Source: Oscillospiraceae bacterium (GTDB lineage: Bacteria > Bacillota > Clostridia > Oscillospirales > Ruminococcaceae). From it: 51,394 bases of DNA. The translations under genes were made by a program, and so were the position numbers. The number at the start of each line of letters is the position of its first letter. Position 1 is the first letter of the stretch. The stretch lies in the NCBI GenBank assembly GCA_030523195.1, contig JAUNJC010000003.1, positions 1-51,394 on the forward strand, written 5' to 3'. Positions 40,944 through 51,366 of the stretch are shown here, piece by piece. A model generated the notes under the pieces. The model made no database searches. It was given only the letters and a program-made list of their open reading frames with translations, and was not told the DNA's origin.

Positions 40944-43499
40944 ATGCAAGGTTTGACCGAACAAGAGGCAACAAAACGCTTGCGGCAGGATGGAGAAAAT
41001 GTGCTGGCAGAAGCACAGAAACCGAAACCTGTCCGTATCTTTTTGGGACAATTTCGAGATGTTATGGTGATGATTCTGCTGGCAGCAACAGCGGTTTCTA
41101 TTTTGCTGGGAGAACTGACCGATGCGATTACGATTATTTTAATTGTTCTGCTCAATGCGATTCTTGGATTTTTACAAGAATATCGAACGGAAAAGACGCT
41201 GGAAACACTGCGGCAAATGACAGCACCCACTGCTGTTGTTTGCCGAGATGGAAAGTGGCAGACGATTTCCGCAGCAGAATTGGTACAAGGTGATCTCATT
41301 CGCTTGGAAGCTGGTGATCGTGTGCCAGCAGATGCTGCCCTGCTGACAGCAAGTGGCGTGGCTGCCAATGAATCGGTCTTAACTGGAGAGTCTGCTGCGG
41401 TTTCCAAAACAGCAGGAGCACCAGAGGATACGAACAACGCTCTGCATAAGAAAAATGTTGTCTATGCCGGAACTGCTATTTTGCGGGGAACTGCCACTGC
41501 CTGTGTCATTGCGACTGGAATTCGCACACAGATGGGGCAAATTTCTGACTTGCTGCATGGTATTGAGACACCGCAAACCCCACTGCAAAAGCGGCTTGCC
41601 GGATTGGGCAAGGTGGTCGCATTGCTCTGTATTGTGGTTTGCATTCTGGTTTTTGCAGCAGGTGTGCTGCGTGGAGAACCCATTTTTGATATGCTGATGA
41701 CAGGGATTACGATTGCCATTGCTGCGATTCCAGAGGGCTTACCGGCAACAGTGACCATTGCATTGGCATTAGCGGTCAGCCGGATGATGAAACATCAGGC
41801 ACTTGTGAATCGCCTGCACAGTGTGGAGACGCTTGGCTGTGCTGGTGTGCTGTGTGCGGATAAAACGGGAACGATCACGGAAAATCATATGACGGTAACA
41901 GATATTGTCACCAGTGATGCTCATTTTTCTGTTGATCATTGTATTCGCCTGCACGGAACTGCTATCCGGGCGGACAGCAACCTTGCATTAAAGAATCTGC
42001 TGGAATGTTGTGTGCTTTGCACAACAGCAGAACATACTGCCGGACACGACCCAGTCGGAGACCCGACGGAAACGGCTTTGCTGCTGGTCGCAGAAAAAGG
42101 CGGTCTTACACGAGAACGCTGCAAACAACGCTATCCACTGCACAAAATTGTACCATTTGACAGTGAAACGAAAAAAATGTGTGTGACAGTTGCCTATGAC
42201 GGCGGAGAACGGCAGTATCTCAAGGGGGCAGCGGATCGGATTTTGCCGGATTGCACCAAGCTGTTGCATGGCACAACGGTAATTTCTCTGACAGAATCTT
42301 TTCGCAGAGAGGTAACGGAAGCCGTCAATACGCTGTCGGAACGGGCATTACGGGTGTTGGCGTTTGCCTATCAGGACGGAGAAGATGGCGAATTGGTGTT
42401 TCTTGGGCTAAGCGGAATGTTAGATCCGCCGAGAGAATCGGCAAAACAAGCCATTCATACATGTGAGTTGGCGAAAATTCAAACGGTGATGATTACCGGG
42501 GATCATAAAAAGACTGCGGTTGCGATTGCAGAGCAGGCAGGGCTATTGCATGGTAAAAAGGCAATGACAGGAAAAGAACTGGATGCTTTGAGCGATGAAC
42601 AGCTTGCTGCTTGCATTCAGGAATATGCGGTATTTGCAAGAGTGAATCCAGCACATAAGCTGCGGCTGGTGCGTGCTTATCAGAAACGTGGTGCCGTTGT
42701 TGCGATGACAGGGGATGGTGTGAACGATGCCCCAGCTTTGAAAGAGGCAGATGTTGGAGTGGCAATGGGAAAGTCTGGCACAGAGGTTGCCAAACAGGCA
42801 GCCGATGTCATTTTATTAGATGACAATCTTTCCACACTGGTCTATGCGGTGGAACAAGGACGCTGCATTTATGCAAATATCCGCAAATTTGTTCGGTATT
42901 TGCTTTCCTGCAACATTGGCGAAGTCATTACAATGTTATTGGGCATTTTGATGGGAATGCCAGTGATTCTGCTGCCAACGCAGTTGTTGCTGGTGAATCT
43001 GGTGACAGATGGGTTGCCAGCAATTGCATTGGGAATGGAACAGCCGGAGTCAGATGCGATGCGGCAACCGCCACGAAAGCCGGAAGAACCATTCTTTTCA
43101 GGTGGTTTGTTGCAGCGGATTGTGTTTCGAGGGTTGCTGATTGGTATCTGCACGTTGGGGGCTTTTTCGACTGCTTTGCGGCTGGGCGGCACACTGGAGA
43201 TGGCACGAACCACCGCACTTTGCACCTTGATTTTGTCGCAGTTAATTCATGTGTTTGAGTGTAAATCGGAGACAAAGCCGCTGTTTTCCATTCCGATTTG
43301 GAACAACTGGAAGCTGCTGGCAGCCGTGCTGATTTCCGCTGGTATTTTATTGGCAGCGGTACAGAGTCCGGCGTTGCAGATGATTTTTACCACTGTGTCA
43401 TTGTCATTGCCATTCTGGCTGACCGTGATTGGGTTTTCATTTGCTATCCCGACTTTTTCAGCAATCTTATTTCAAATAACGACTCGCAGACGGGGATAG
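40944..43499 (+). CDS. Calcium-translocating P-type ATPase
   Basis: An 851-residue P2-type ATPase that pumps cations, most likely calcium, out of the cell. The start at 40944 follows AGGAGGGAGAG. The order is N-terminal cation-ATPase segment, two transmembrane segments, actuator domain with VLTGES, then M4 with AIPEGLPATVTIALALAVSR. Asp306 in CADKTGTIT is the phosphorylated residue, and GDGVNDAPAL marks the hinge. M6 has NLVTDGLPAIALGMEQPE, in which the Asn and Asp equal calcium ligands of SERCA. The length and lack of a calmodulin tail fit the bacterial PMCA/SERCA-like group. The next gene (XRE regulator) is separated by 250 bases and probably independent. Confidence 0.93.
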   Translation: MQGLTEQEATKRLRQDGENVLAEAQKPKPVRIFLGQFRDVMVMILLAATAVSILLGELTDAITIILIVLLNAILGFLQEYRTEKTLETLRQMTAPTAVVCRDGKWQTISAAELVQGDLIRLEAGDRVPADAALLTASGVAANESVLTGESAAVSKTAGAPEDTNNALHKKNVVYAGTAILRGTATACVIATGIRTQMGQISDLLHGIETPQTPLQKRLAGLGKVVALLCIVVCILVFAAGVLRGEPIFDMLMTGITIAIAAIPEGLPATVTIALALAVSRMMKHQALVNRLHSVETLGCAGVLCADKTGTITENHMTVTDIVTSDAHFSVDHCIRLHGTAIRADSNLALKNLLECCVLCTTAEHTAGHDPVGDPTETALLLVAEKGGLTRERCKQRYPLHKIVPFDSETKKMCVTVAYDGGERQYLKGAADRILPDCTKLLHGTTVISLTESFRREVTEAVNTLSERALRVLAFAYQDGEDGELVFLGLSGMLDPPRESAKQAIHTCELAKIQTVMITGDHKKTAVAIAEQAGLLHGKKAMTGKELDALSDEQLAACIQEYAVFARVNPAHKLRLVRAYQKRGAVVAMTGDGVNDAPALKEADVGVAMGKSGTEVAKQAADVILLDDNLSTLVYAVEQGRCIYANIRKFVRYLLSCNIGEVITMLLGILMGMPVILLPTQLLLVNLVTDGLPAIALGMEQPESDAMRQPPRKPEEPFFSGGLLQRIVFRGLLIGICTLGAFSTALRLGGTLEMARTTALCTLILSQLIHVFECKSETKPLFSIPIWNNWKLLAAVLISAGILLAAVQSPALQMIFTTVSLSLPFWLTVIGFSFAIPTFSAILFQITTRRRG

Positions 43500-43649
43500 T
43501 ATCTTTTAGAGCGGGCTGTTTACTTTTATTTCTGCAAGAACTGTTTTTTCATTATAATTTGTATTATTAAAAATAAATTGCCACGTAAAAGAATATACTG
43601 CAACCAAACGGATATAATTATTATAATGCGGTTATTTTTGTTTGTCAAC

Positions 43650-43700
43650 CTATTTTTTGCAACGATTTGTGTTTCATAATCTATTTATTGCAACATTTTG
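43650..43700 (+). repeat. Paired direct repeat upstream of the XRE gene
   Basis: CTATTTTTTGCAACGATTTG (43650-43669) and CTATTTATTGCAACATTTTG (43681-43700) agree at 17 of 20 positions and are spaced 31 bases apart, near three helical turns. They lie 56-106 bases before the regulator start and could be its operators. A partial TGCAACCAAA lies near 43600. Confidence 0.65.
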
Positions 43701-43755
43701 AATCAATTTATTTTCATTCTTATCGTTGCCCTTTATAATAAAAACGGTGATGCAG

Positions 43756-44094
43756 ATGAGTATTTTTTCGGAGCGATTGCGTGCACTGCGGAAGATGCGA
43801 CAGAATACGCAGGAGAATGCGGCGAATGGCATAGGCATTTCAAGAGGAATGCTGAGCAACTATGAATTGGGGACACGAGAGCCGGATTTTGTGATGCTCT
43901 GTCACATTGCAGATTATTATGAAGTAACAACAGATTATTTATTGGGCAGGTCGAATGCGATGCAGAGAAGTGCTGCTTCTTTTGAAAATGAAATTTGGAA
44001 TCAGGTGACCTTGCTGTCCAATCGAAGTCAACAGGATCTTCTTGCCTATATACAGTTGTTAAAGCTGCGGGATGAGAAGGAATTGCAGGAATGA
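43756..44094 (+). CDS. XRE-family transcriptional regulator
   Basis: A 112-residue cytoplasmic DNA-binding protein. Residues about 3-60 are a Cro/CI-type helix-turn-helix (FSERLRALRKMRQNTQENAA, then GISRGMLSNYELGTREPD), followed by the usual IADYYEVTTDYLLGRS. The C-terminal 40 residues are helical (NEIWNQVTLLSNRSQQDLLA) and probably dimerise. ATG 43756 is 6 bases after GGTG; the ATG at 43750 abuts that site. Targets are unknown, but the direct repeats upstream suggest autoregulation. Confidence 0.88.
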   Translation: MSIFSERLRALRKMRQNTQENAANGIGISRGMLSNYELGTREPDFVMLCHIADYYEVTTDYLLGRSNAMQRSAASFENEIWNQVTLLSNRSQQDLLAYIQLLKLRDEKELQE

Positions 44095-44131
44095 AAGGAA
44101 ATGCAGAAGCTGTAAAAGAGAATTGTATGAT

Positions 44132-44176
44132 AAAAAGCGGACAATCCGAATGGTTTTTCGGCTTGTCCGCTTTTTT
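44132..44176. terminator. Bidirectional terminator between XRE gene and ATP synthase operon
   Basis: AAAAAGCGGACAA pairs with TTGTCCGCTTTTT, extended by an inner CCGAA/TTCGG stem. The A and T runs allow use from both strands: by the XRE gene (plus) and atpC (minus). Confidence 0.93.
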
Positions 44177-44184
44177 ATCTTGAT

Positions 44185-44601
44185 TCAAATTTCATGATTA
44201 TGCCGTCTGGAGACTTTCAAACGGTTCATTGCACGGTTTAACGCTGCCTGCGATTGGTAGTACTGTAAGATACTCTGCCGCTGCCGCAGCCGTTCCTTTG
44301 CACGAGCGGCTGCCTCTGCGGCACGTTTTGCATCAATTTCCTCCGGCAGCTCAATGGCATCGCCTAAAATCAGTGCGTAGTCATCACGGATTTCTGCAAA
44401 TCCTTCACTGATAGAGGCATACCGCCATACGCCGTCTACTTTGTATTGAATTTCTCCCGGACTGACAATTGTAACCAGCGATTCATGTCCCGGCAGGATG
44501 CCAACCAGACCGTCCTGTGCCGGATAGATCAGGTGTTCACAGTCACCAACAAAGAACGGCCGGTCTGCTGCCAGCAGTTCCAGTTTGAATGTTTTTGCCA
44601 T
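44185..44601 (-). CDS. atpC: F1Fo ATP synthase epsilon subunit
   Basis: A 138-residue subunit of the F1 central stalk that couples rotation and inhibits ATP hydrolysis. The N-terminal beta-sandwich is typical (TFKLELLAADRPFF, YPAQDGLVGILPGHESLVT, SISEGFAEI). A C-terminal two-helix region follows (AAEAAARAKERLRQRQ), ending in an Arg/His-rich tail. It is the last gene of the operon, 14 bases after atpD, with the terminator 9 bases beyond its stop. Confidence 0.95.
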   Translation of the reverse strand: MAKTFKLELLAADRPFFVGDCEHLIYPAQDGLVGILPGHESLVTIVSPGEIQYKVDGVWRYASISEGFAEIRDDYALILGDAIELPEEIDAKRAAEAAARAKERLRQRQSILQYYQSQAALNRAMNRLKVSRRHNHEI

Positions 44602-44615
44602 GCTGCATCCCTCGC

Positions 44616-46025
<1,410 letters not shown>

Positions 46026-46037
46026 CTATGCCATGAT

Positions 46038-46205
46038 TATACGAAGTTCTATTGTAAATTTATGATTTACAATATCCGGCAATGCATTGCCGGCGGTTTT
46101 GCCGCCAAGAGCAGCCGTTCATACGATCCTCACAAAGCCATAGGTTTTGCAGCCGCTTTTGGCGACACTGCAAACAACGCTGTCGTTTGTAATAGAGGAC
46201 AGTAT
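46038..46205 (-). repeat. Double-cloverleaf intergenic element, copy C, in the atp operon
   Basis: A diverged copy, 168 bases, reading on the minus strand, beginning 1 base after the atpG stop. The unit 1 closing stem keeps 9 of 11 pairs (46121-46131 with 46195-46205). Unit 2 keeps GTTCT/AGAGC (46046-46050 with 46108-46112, one G-T pair). CCGGCAAT/ATTGCCGG is intact (46076-46093). ATTGTAAAT/ATTTACAAT (46051-46073) differs from copy A by a paired C-G to T-A change. TGCAAACAAC/GTCGTTTGTA (46169-46191) has one mismatch and one G-T pair. The second hairpin of unit 1 is weak. Several G-T pairs wobble only if the plus strand is the RNA; on the operon transcript they become A-C mismatches. Confidence 0.82.
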
Positions 46206-46206
46206 C

Positions 46207-47100
46207 TTATCGTGCAGAATTTGCACCGCTGACGACCTCGGTAATTTCCTGTGTGATGGCAGCCTGTCTGGCACGGTTATACTGAAGAGAAAGCGATTGC
46301 AGCATATCTTTTGCACTTGTTGTAGCAGAGTCCATTGCCGTCATACGGGCTTGCTGTTCGCTGCAAAACGATTCGACCATCGCACCATAAATTAACCCTT
46401 TCATAAAATTCGGGGTTAGGTGCTCCATAACGGCTTCCACAGTCGGATAGAAAGTTGCTTCGTGGTGACGTGTGATATCAGCGTCACTTGTGACAAAGTT
46501 ATGGACATTCAGCGGCAGCAGCCGTTGTACCTTTGGCTCGAACGTCATGGAGTTGAGCATTTTGGTATAGACAATATAGACATCATCCACCTTTTTCTGT
46601 TCAAACAGTTCCAACATCTGTACGGCGATTTTCATTGCACGGTACAGGGTTGGATTTTGAGTGGTCTGGATAAATTCTGCATCTACATCCAGTTCACCGG
46701 CTCTTGCTTTTCGTTGAAAATACATTCTGCCAACTTGTCCCATAACAAATAGGTGTGCAGATTCACACTGTTCCATTTCACTTTCTGCTTTTTTGATGAC
46801 ATTGTGGTTATAGGAACCGCACATGCCCTTGTCCGCAGTGATAATAATGAATGCTTTTTTTCGTTTGTCTGCTGTAATTTCCGGACGACCGTCAAAAAAA
46901 CGCATATCAATATCTTCTGGTGCACGGGATAGAATACTCCGCATGGCATATAACAGTTTGTCGAAATACGGTTCCGTGGCAGCCAGATCCTTTTTAGCCT
47001 TCTTCAGCTTGGAAGAGGAAATCAGGTACATGGCATTTGTAATCTTCATAATATCGTTGATGCTCTTAATTCGATCCCGAATTTCCCGCATATTTGACAT
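46207..47100 (-). CDS. atpG: F1Fo ATP synthase gamma subunit
   Basis: A 297-residue central stalk subunit. The N-terminal coiled-coil helix (MREIRDRIKSINDIMKITNA) and C-terminal helix (LSLQYNRARQAAITQEITEV) are the parts that rotate inside the alpha3beta3 ring. The Rossmann-like middle domain has ADKGMCGSYNHNVIKK. One base separates it from atpA. Its stop is one base from repeat copy C. Confidence 0.96.
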   Translation of the reverse strand: MSNMREIRDRIKSINDIMKITNAMYLISSSKLKKAKKDLAATEPYFDKLLYAMRSILSRAPEDIDMRFFDGRPEITADKRKKAFIIITADKGMCGSYNHNVIKKAESEMEQCESAHLFVMGQVGRMYFQRKARAGELDVDAEFIQTTQNPTLYRAMKIAVQMLELFEQKKVDDVYIVYTKMLNSMTFEPKVQRLLPLNVHNFVTSDADITRHHEATFYPTVEAVMEHLTPNFMKGLIYGAMVESFCSEQQARMTAMDSATTSAKDMLQSLSLQYNRARQAAITQEITEVVSGANSAR

Positions 47101-47101
47101 C

Positions 47102-48601
47102 TTACTTCACCTGCTTTTTATAGGCCTTTGCTGTTTCCAGCAAGTCTGCTTTTGCCTCATCAGAAAGATTGCCAGTGGTTTGGATTTCTTGGATCAATTG
47201 AGATTGATTTTGCTCCAGATGAATCAGCAGATGATTGGTAAATTCCCGAATGTCACCCAATGGAATATCGTCAAGCAGACGTTCTGAAGCTACGCACAAC
47301 AGGCAGACCTGTTTCCAAAGCGGCAGCGGATGATACAGCGGCTGTTTGAGTAGTTCCATCAGCACATGACCATGGTCGAGCATCGCCTGTGTGGCAGGAT
47401 CCAAGTCGGAACTAAACTGTGTGAAGACTTCCATTTCCCGGAACTGTGCCAGTTCAATTCGCATTTTGCCGGCAACCTTTTTGATTGCCTTTGTCTGGGC
47501 AGCACCGCCGACACGGGAGACAGACAGACCGACGTTGACCGCTGGACGCATACCAGCGAAGAATAATTCGCTCTCTAAGAAAATTTGACCATCTGTAATA
47601 GAGATGACATTGGTCGGAATATAAGCTGACAAGTCGCCTGCCTGTGTTTCGATAATCGGCAGGGCAGTAATCGAGCCGCCGCCGTGTGCATCATCCAATC
47701 GGCAGGAACGTTCCAGCAGACGGGAGTGCAGATAGAATACATCGCCCGGATAGGCTTCCCGCCCCGGTGGACGATGGAGCAGCAGGGACATAGCACGGTA
47801 AGCAACAGCGTGCTTGGAAAGGTCATCGTAGACGATCAGCACGTCTTTTCCCTGCATCATGAAATATTCTGCCATGGCTGTACCGGAATATGGTGCAATA
47901 TACTGTACCGGAGCAGGGGCACTGGCAGAGGCAGAAACCACAATGGTGTAATCCATGGCGTTATATTTTTTCAAAGTGCTTACAATTTTGGCAACCGTTG
48001 AGGACTTCTGACCAATGGCAACATAGATGCAGATGACATCCTGTCCTTTCTGATTGAGGATCGTATCTACAGCAATGGAGGTTTTACCAGTCTGCCGGTC
48101 GCCGATGATCAATTCTCTCTGTCCACGTCCAATCGGAAACATGGAGTCGATGGAAAGGATACCAGTTTGCAGCGGTACGCTGACGGATTTTCTGTCAGCC
48201 ACGCCGGCAGCTTCCCGTTCAATGGGATAATAGTCCTCTGGTTCAATGGGGGCACCGCCGTCAATGGGAGCACCCAGTGCGTCTACGACTCTGCCGATTA
48301 AGGCAGAACCAACGCCCACACCGGCACGCTTTTTGGTTCGCATGACCTGCGTTCCTTCTGTAATGCCGTAGTCAGAACCCAGCAAAACAACGCCAACGGT
48401 TTTGTCTTCCAGATTTTGTATAATTCCACGGACACCGGTTTCAAATTCCACCAGTTCGCCGTACATGGCATGCTGCATGCCATAGACGGTTGCAATACCA
48501 TCACCGACACGAATGACGGTGCCGCCTTCTTGTACACCGGTTTTCCGGTCAAAGTCCGCAATTTCGCTTTTTAAAACGGAAATGATTTCACTTGCATTCA
48601 T
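47102..48601 (-). CDS. atpA: F1Fo ATP synthase alpha subunit
   Basis: A 499-residue regulatory, nucleotide-binding F1 subunit. [18 protein letters not shown] is the P-loop near residue 170. [19 protein letters not shown], then [13 protein letters not shown] and the alpha-type [21 protein letters not shown] are present, and the C-terminal helical domain is complete. The start overlaps the atpH stop by 4 bases. Confidence 0.97.
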   Translation of the reverse strand: MNASEIISVLKSEIADFDRKTGVQEGGTVIRVGDGIATVYGMQHAMYGELVEFETGVRGIIQNLEDKTVGVVLLGSDYGITEGTQVMRTKKRAGVGVGSALIGRVVDALGAPIDGGAPIEPEDYYPIEREAAGVADRKSVSVPLQTGILSIDSMFPIGRGQRELIIGDRQTGKTSIAVDTILNQKGQDVICIYVAIGQKSSTVAKIVSTLKKYNAMDYTIVVSASASAPAPVQYIAPYSGTAMAEYFMMQGKDVLIVYDDLSKHAVAYRAMSLLLHRPPGREAYPGDVFYLHSRLLERSCRLDDAHGGGSITALPIIETQAGDLSAYIPTNVISITDGQIFLESELFFAGMRPAVNVGLSVSRVGGAAQTKAIKKVAGKMRIELAQFREMEVFTQFSSDLDPATQAMLDHGHVLMELLKQPLYHPLPLWKQVCLLCVASERLLDDIPLGDIREFTNHLLIHLEQNQSQLIQEIQTTGNLSDEAKADLLETAKAYKKQVK

Positions 48602-49125
48602 GGATACACATTCCCTCCTGTCACAGTCTTGCTAATTTTCTTTTGCAGGGCTTTTAAGGTATACCGCAGACTGCGGTCATACACGAGATCACCAATTCGC
48701 AGGACAAATCCACCACGCAAGGCAGGGTTTTCCTGCAATGTTAAAACTGCCTGCTGTTTGCCGCTGACTTTCTTTGCAAATGCCCGAATACCGGCTTGCT
48801 GTTCTTCTGTCAGCGGTGTGACATATTCTACAACGGCATGGACGCAGTTTTCTGCCTGCCGTTTTTTCTCATAGAATGCCTGGAAAATTTCCGGTATATA
48901 GGTCGCTTCTGCATTTTTGCAGAGGACACAGAACAGTGCCTGCAATTCTTTTGGGAATACTTTTCGAATAATCGCTTCTTTTTCCAGAAGAGAGATGGTG
49001 GGATTTGTCAGAGCCGCAGGGAGTGCCGGACAGCATTCCCAGACTGCCTGTGCAGTTTTTACCGTTTCCATCGGATATTGCAATTCTAACATTGCCTGTG
49101 CATAGGTTTCAGTTGGCTGGCTCAT
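48598..49125 (-). CDS. atpH: F1Fo ATP synthase delta subunit
   Basis: A 175-residue peripheral stalk subunit joining F1 to the b subunit. The N-terminal helical bundle ([11 protein letters not shown]) and the C-terminal [20 protein letters not shown] block, the best conserved part of the family, are present. It overlaps atpA and atpF by 4 bases each. Confidence 0.93.
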   Translation of the reverse strand: MSQPTETYAQAMLELQYPMETVKTAQAVWECCPALPAALTNPTISLLEKEAIIRKVFPKELQALFCVLCKNAEATYIPEIFQAFYEKKRQAENCVHAVVEYVTPLTEEQQAGIRAFAKKVSGKQQAVLTLQENPALRGGFVLRIGDLVYDRSLRYTLKALQKKISKTVTGGNVYP

Positions 49126-49610
49126 GACTGCACACCCTCTTCCGTTAAGAATGCGTCAACAATGCTGCGATTTTCTGTATCATCCATTTTTCCCTCTACC
49201 AGCTTAGCAGCGGCGGCGAGTGCCAGATCTGCAATTTCCTTCTGGGCACCAGAAAGGGCATTTTGCCGTTCTATCGCAATTTCCTTTTGTGCAGCAGTTA
49301 AGATTTGATCGGCTTCTTTCTGTGCCTGCTGCGTAATCTGGCTGCCCTGTTCTTTTGCAGTGGCTCTTGCATTGGCAATGATGCTGTTTGCCTCCTGTTT
49401 TGCACCAGAGAGGGTGTCTTCGTATTGCTGCCGCAGCTGCTGTGCCTCTGCAGCGGATGTTTTTGCCTGATCTAGGTCTGCCTGTACGGCTGCGGCACGC
49501 TGATCCATAATATTCTGAATGCGTCCGAACAGGAACTTTTTCAGAAACAAAAACAGCACCAGAATGTTGATGACGGAAAATACAATCGTCCAAATATCAA
49601 AGTCTAACAT
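49122..49610 (-). CDS. atpF: F1Fo ATP synthase b subunit
   Basis: A 162-residue peripheral stalk subunit. One N-terminal transmembrane helix (IWTIVFSVINILVLFLFL) is followed by a long Ala/Gln/Glu-rich coiled coil (about 35-150) typical of b. A single b gene is present, so the stalk is a homodimer. Confidence 0.94.
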   Translation of the reverse strand: MLDFDIWTIVFSVINILVLFLFLKKFLFGRIQNIMDQRAAAVQADLDQAKTSAAEAQQLRQQYEDTLSGAKQEANSIIANARATAKEQGSQITQQAQKEADQILTAAQKEIAIERQNALSGAQKEIADLALAAAAKLVEGKMDDTENRSIVDAFLTEEGVQS

Positions 49611-49673
49611 AATTTCTGTTTCGTCCTGCTTTCTGGCAGAACGCAGCTCCTTTCCTGAAAGGATGGCTGCTGA

Positions 49674-49880
49674 TCACTTCATGATGACCAGCAGCAGGGC
49701 AACTACGAAACCATAGATGGCGGTTGCCTCTGCCAGCGCACTGCCGAGCAGCAATGCTTTATTGATATCGCCGGCAGCTTCCGGCTGTCTAGCGATGGCT
49801 TCCACTGCCTTGGATGTGGCAATCCCGATACCCAGACCGGCACCGAGTCCTGTTAAAACGGCGATTCCTGCTGTAATCAT
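49674..49880 (-). CDS. atpE: F1Fo ATP synthase c subunit, copy 2
   Basis: A 68-residue, two-helix membrane-ring subunit. The ion-carrying Glu51 is in ALAEATAIYGF and the polar loop is ARQPEA. The position matching Gln32 of the sodium-type ring of Ilyobacter is Ile18 and the residue after Glu51 is Ala, so a proton-type ring is expected. It differs from the first copy only at residue 3 (Thr instead of Ala), while the DNA differs at many silent sites. It is nearest to atpF. Confidence 0.95.
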   Translation of the reverse strand: MITAGIAVLTGLGAGLGIGIATSKAVEAIARQPEAAGDINKALLLGSALAEATAIYGFVVALLLVIMK

Positions 49881-49900
49881 GTTCTTTTCCTCCTGTTATT

Positions 49901-50107
49901 TTACTTCATGATAACCAAAAGCAATGCGACAACGAAACCGTAAATGGCAGTTGCTTCTGCCAGCGCACTGCCGAGCAGCAATGCTTTGTTGATATCACCA
50001 GCAGCCTCCGGCTGTCTAGCGATGGCTTCTACTGCCTTGGATGTGGCAATCCCGATACCCAAACCGGCACCGAGTCCTGTTAAAACGGCAATTCCTGCTG
50101 CAATCAT
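49901..50107 (-). CDS. atpE: F1Fo ATP synthase c subunit, copy 1
   Basis: A 68-residue c subunit, first of two tandem genes 20 bases apart. The residues are as in the other copy, with Ala at position 3. Its ribosome site is GGAGGAAATC. The duplication doubles the dose of the subunit needed in the most copies per enzyme; the near-identity of the proteins argues for a mixed but functionally uniform ring. Confidence 0.95.
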   Translation of the reverse strand: MIAAGIAVLTGLGAGLGIGIATSKAVEAIARQPEAAGDINKALLLGSALAEATAIYGFVVALLLVIMK

Positions 50108-50120
50108 GATGATTTCCTCC

Positions 50121-50819
50121 TTATTTTTCGTGTTGCTCCATGCCCTCCGCCATAAACAGCGAAGTCAAAAATACGAATACATATGCTTGAATCAGCCCAT
50201 CAAACACATCAAAATACATGCTGAATACCATTGGTATAATCAGACCGCAGACCTGTTCAATCAGCTTCATGACAACAAAGGCACCCAATACATTTCCGAA
50301 CAGTCGCATGCAGAGCGAAAGCGGACGGATTCCAAGCTCCATAATGTTGATAGGGACCATAATTGCCATTGGTTTGGTAAAGGATGACAAAAAGCCTTTC
50401 AAGCCGCCTTGTGCCCGGAATGTGGACACTTCAATCAGGATAATGCTGAGCAGTGCAAATGCAACTGTGACATTGATATCCTTCGTCGGCGGTTTGATAC
50501 CGAACCCAAACATCCCTATCAGGTTGGAGATGCCAAGCAACAGCAGCACTGTGCCCAGATAAGCAAAGTACGGTCTTCCCGCTTTTCCCATGTTGCCTTC
50601 CAGAAAGTTGTTGACCCATGTGATCGCCGATTCCAAAAGTGCTTGCCCTCTGCTGGGGACAATTTTTAAATTGCGTGTCAAAATCAGGACTGCAATCATG
50701 ATAATCGCCATAATTCCCCACATGACCACAATGGATTCATGGACTGGGATGCCGCCGAACAGCGGAATGGTAAAGGCAACCTCGGATTGCAGTTCCTCTA
50801 TCAATGCTTCTCCCATCAT
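50121..50819 (-). CDS. atpB: F1Fo ATP synthase a subunit
   Basis: A 232-residue polytopic subunit that forms the ion half-channels with the c ring. I chose ATG at 50819, eight bases after AGGAGAGG; a longer TTG-started frame to 50885 has no good ribosome site. About five transmembrane segments are seen. The essential Arg is in MELGIRPLSLCMRLFGNVLG (SLCMRLFGN), and the C-terminal YFDVFDGLIQAYVFVFLTSL is conserved. It is the first gene of the operon; no atpI precedes it. Confidence 0.93.
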   Translation of the reverse strand: MMGEALIEELQSEVAFTIPLFGGIPVHESIVVMWGIMAIIMIAVLILTRNLKIVPSRGQALLESAITWVNNFLEGNMGKAGRPYFAYLGTVLLLLGISNLIGMFGFGIKPPTKDINVTVAFALLSIILIEVSTFRAQGGLKGFLSSFTKPMAIMVPINIMELGIRPLSLCMRLFGNVLGAFVVMKLIEQVCGLIIPMVFSMYFDVFDGLIQAYVFVFLTSLFMAEGMEQHEK

Positions 50820-50941
50820 CTCACCATCCTCTCCTACAGGCTCTTTTGCAGCAAGTGCAAAAGGCATCTGCCGTATGGTAACCAACGGCAGGATTAAAAG
50901 TGTTGATTATTAGAACGTTGTTGTGTTTCGTTCTGCTTATC

Positions 50942-50970
50942 ATTATACATGGCTTCCTATGAAAATGCAA
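50942..50970 (-). promoter_or_regulatory. Sigma-A promoter of the ATP synthase operon
   Basis: On the minus strand TTGCAT (50965-50970), 17-base spacer, TATAAT (50942-50947), about 120 bases before the atpB start. Confidence 0.85.
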
Positions 50971-50981
50971 GCATTAAAACA

Positions 50982-51059
50982 CGTCAAAATGACGAATATG
51001 GGACAAATAACAGGAAACAGTTGTGTATGCAACAGTTCTGTTTATTCGGAATTTTGACG
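50982..51059. other. Long imperfect palindrome upstream of the atp promoter
   Basis: CGTCAAAAT-GACGAATA (50982-50998) and TATTCGGAATTTTGACG (51043-51059) are imperfect inverted repeats around 44 bases that include CAGTTG/CAAC. It sits directly upstream of the -35 box and could be a regulator site. The rest of 51060-51292 is AT-rich with no gene I can support. Confidence 0.5.
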
Positions 51060-51292
51060 GATTTACAATCAGCACTTGTAACCATTATAGAACTTTCGGT
51101 TTAAAAAGTCAATGTTTTCATGCTTTCCTTTTTGCACGATTTTTTTGGGAAAATCAGATTTTTTTCGTTCAAAAGGATATTTTTGAAAGTTTGAAAAGAT
51201 GATGCCAAAGGTTTTGCTTGCTTCGCAATACTTTTTGTGCAGGTTTACAAAAGGACAACTGTATGCGGACAACAAACAAAAAAGTGGAAAAC

Positions 51293-51328
51293 AGAAGCAC
51301 CGTTATCCAATTGGATAGCGGTGCTTCT
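51293..51328 (-). terminator. Strong hairpin, possible minus-strand terminator
   Basis: Arms AGAAGCACCGTTATCC and GGATAGCGGTGCTTCT pair over 16 bases with one G-T pair around AATT. On the minus strand it is followed by GTTTTCCACTTTTTT, so it may end a gene beyond the right edge. Confidence 0.55.
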
Positions 51329-51366
51329 GGATTGATATAGAATAGAAGAGAGGATAGCAAATTAAG

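Noticed and set aside
49674..50107. Sodium-type c ring
   Set aside because: The residue matching Gln32 of sodium rings is Ile18 and the residue after the carrier Glu is Ala, so key sodium ligands are missing.
50820..50885. Longer atpB starting with TTG at 50885
   Set aside because: There is no ribosome site before that TTG, while a strong AGGAGAGG lies at proper spacing from the ATG at 50819.
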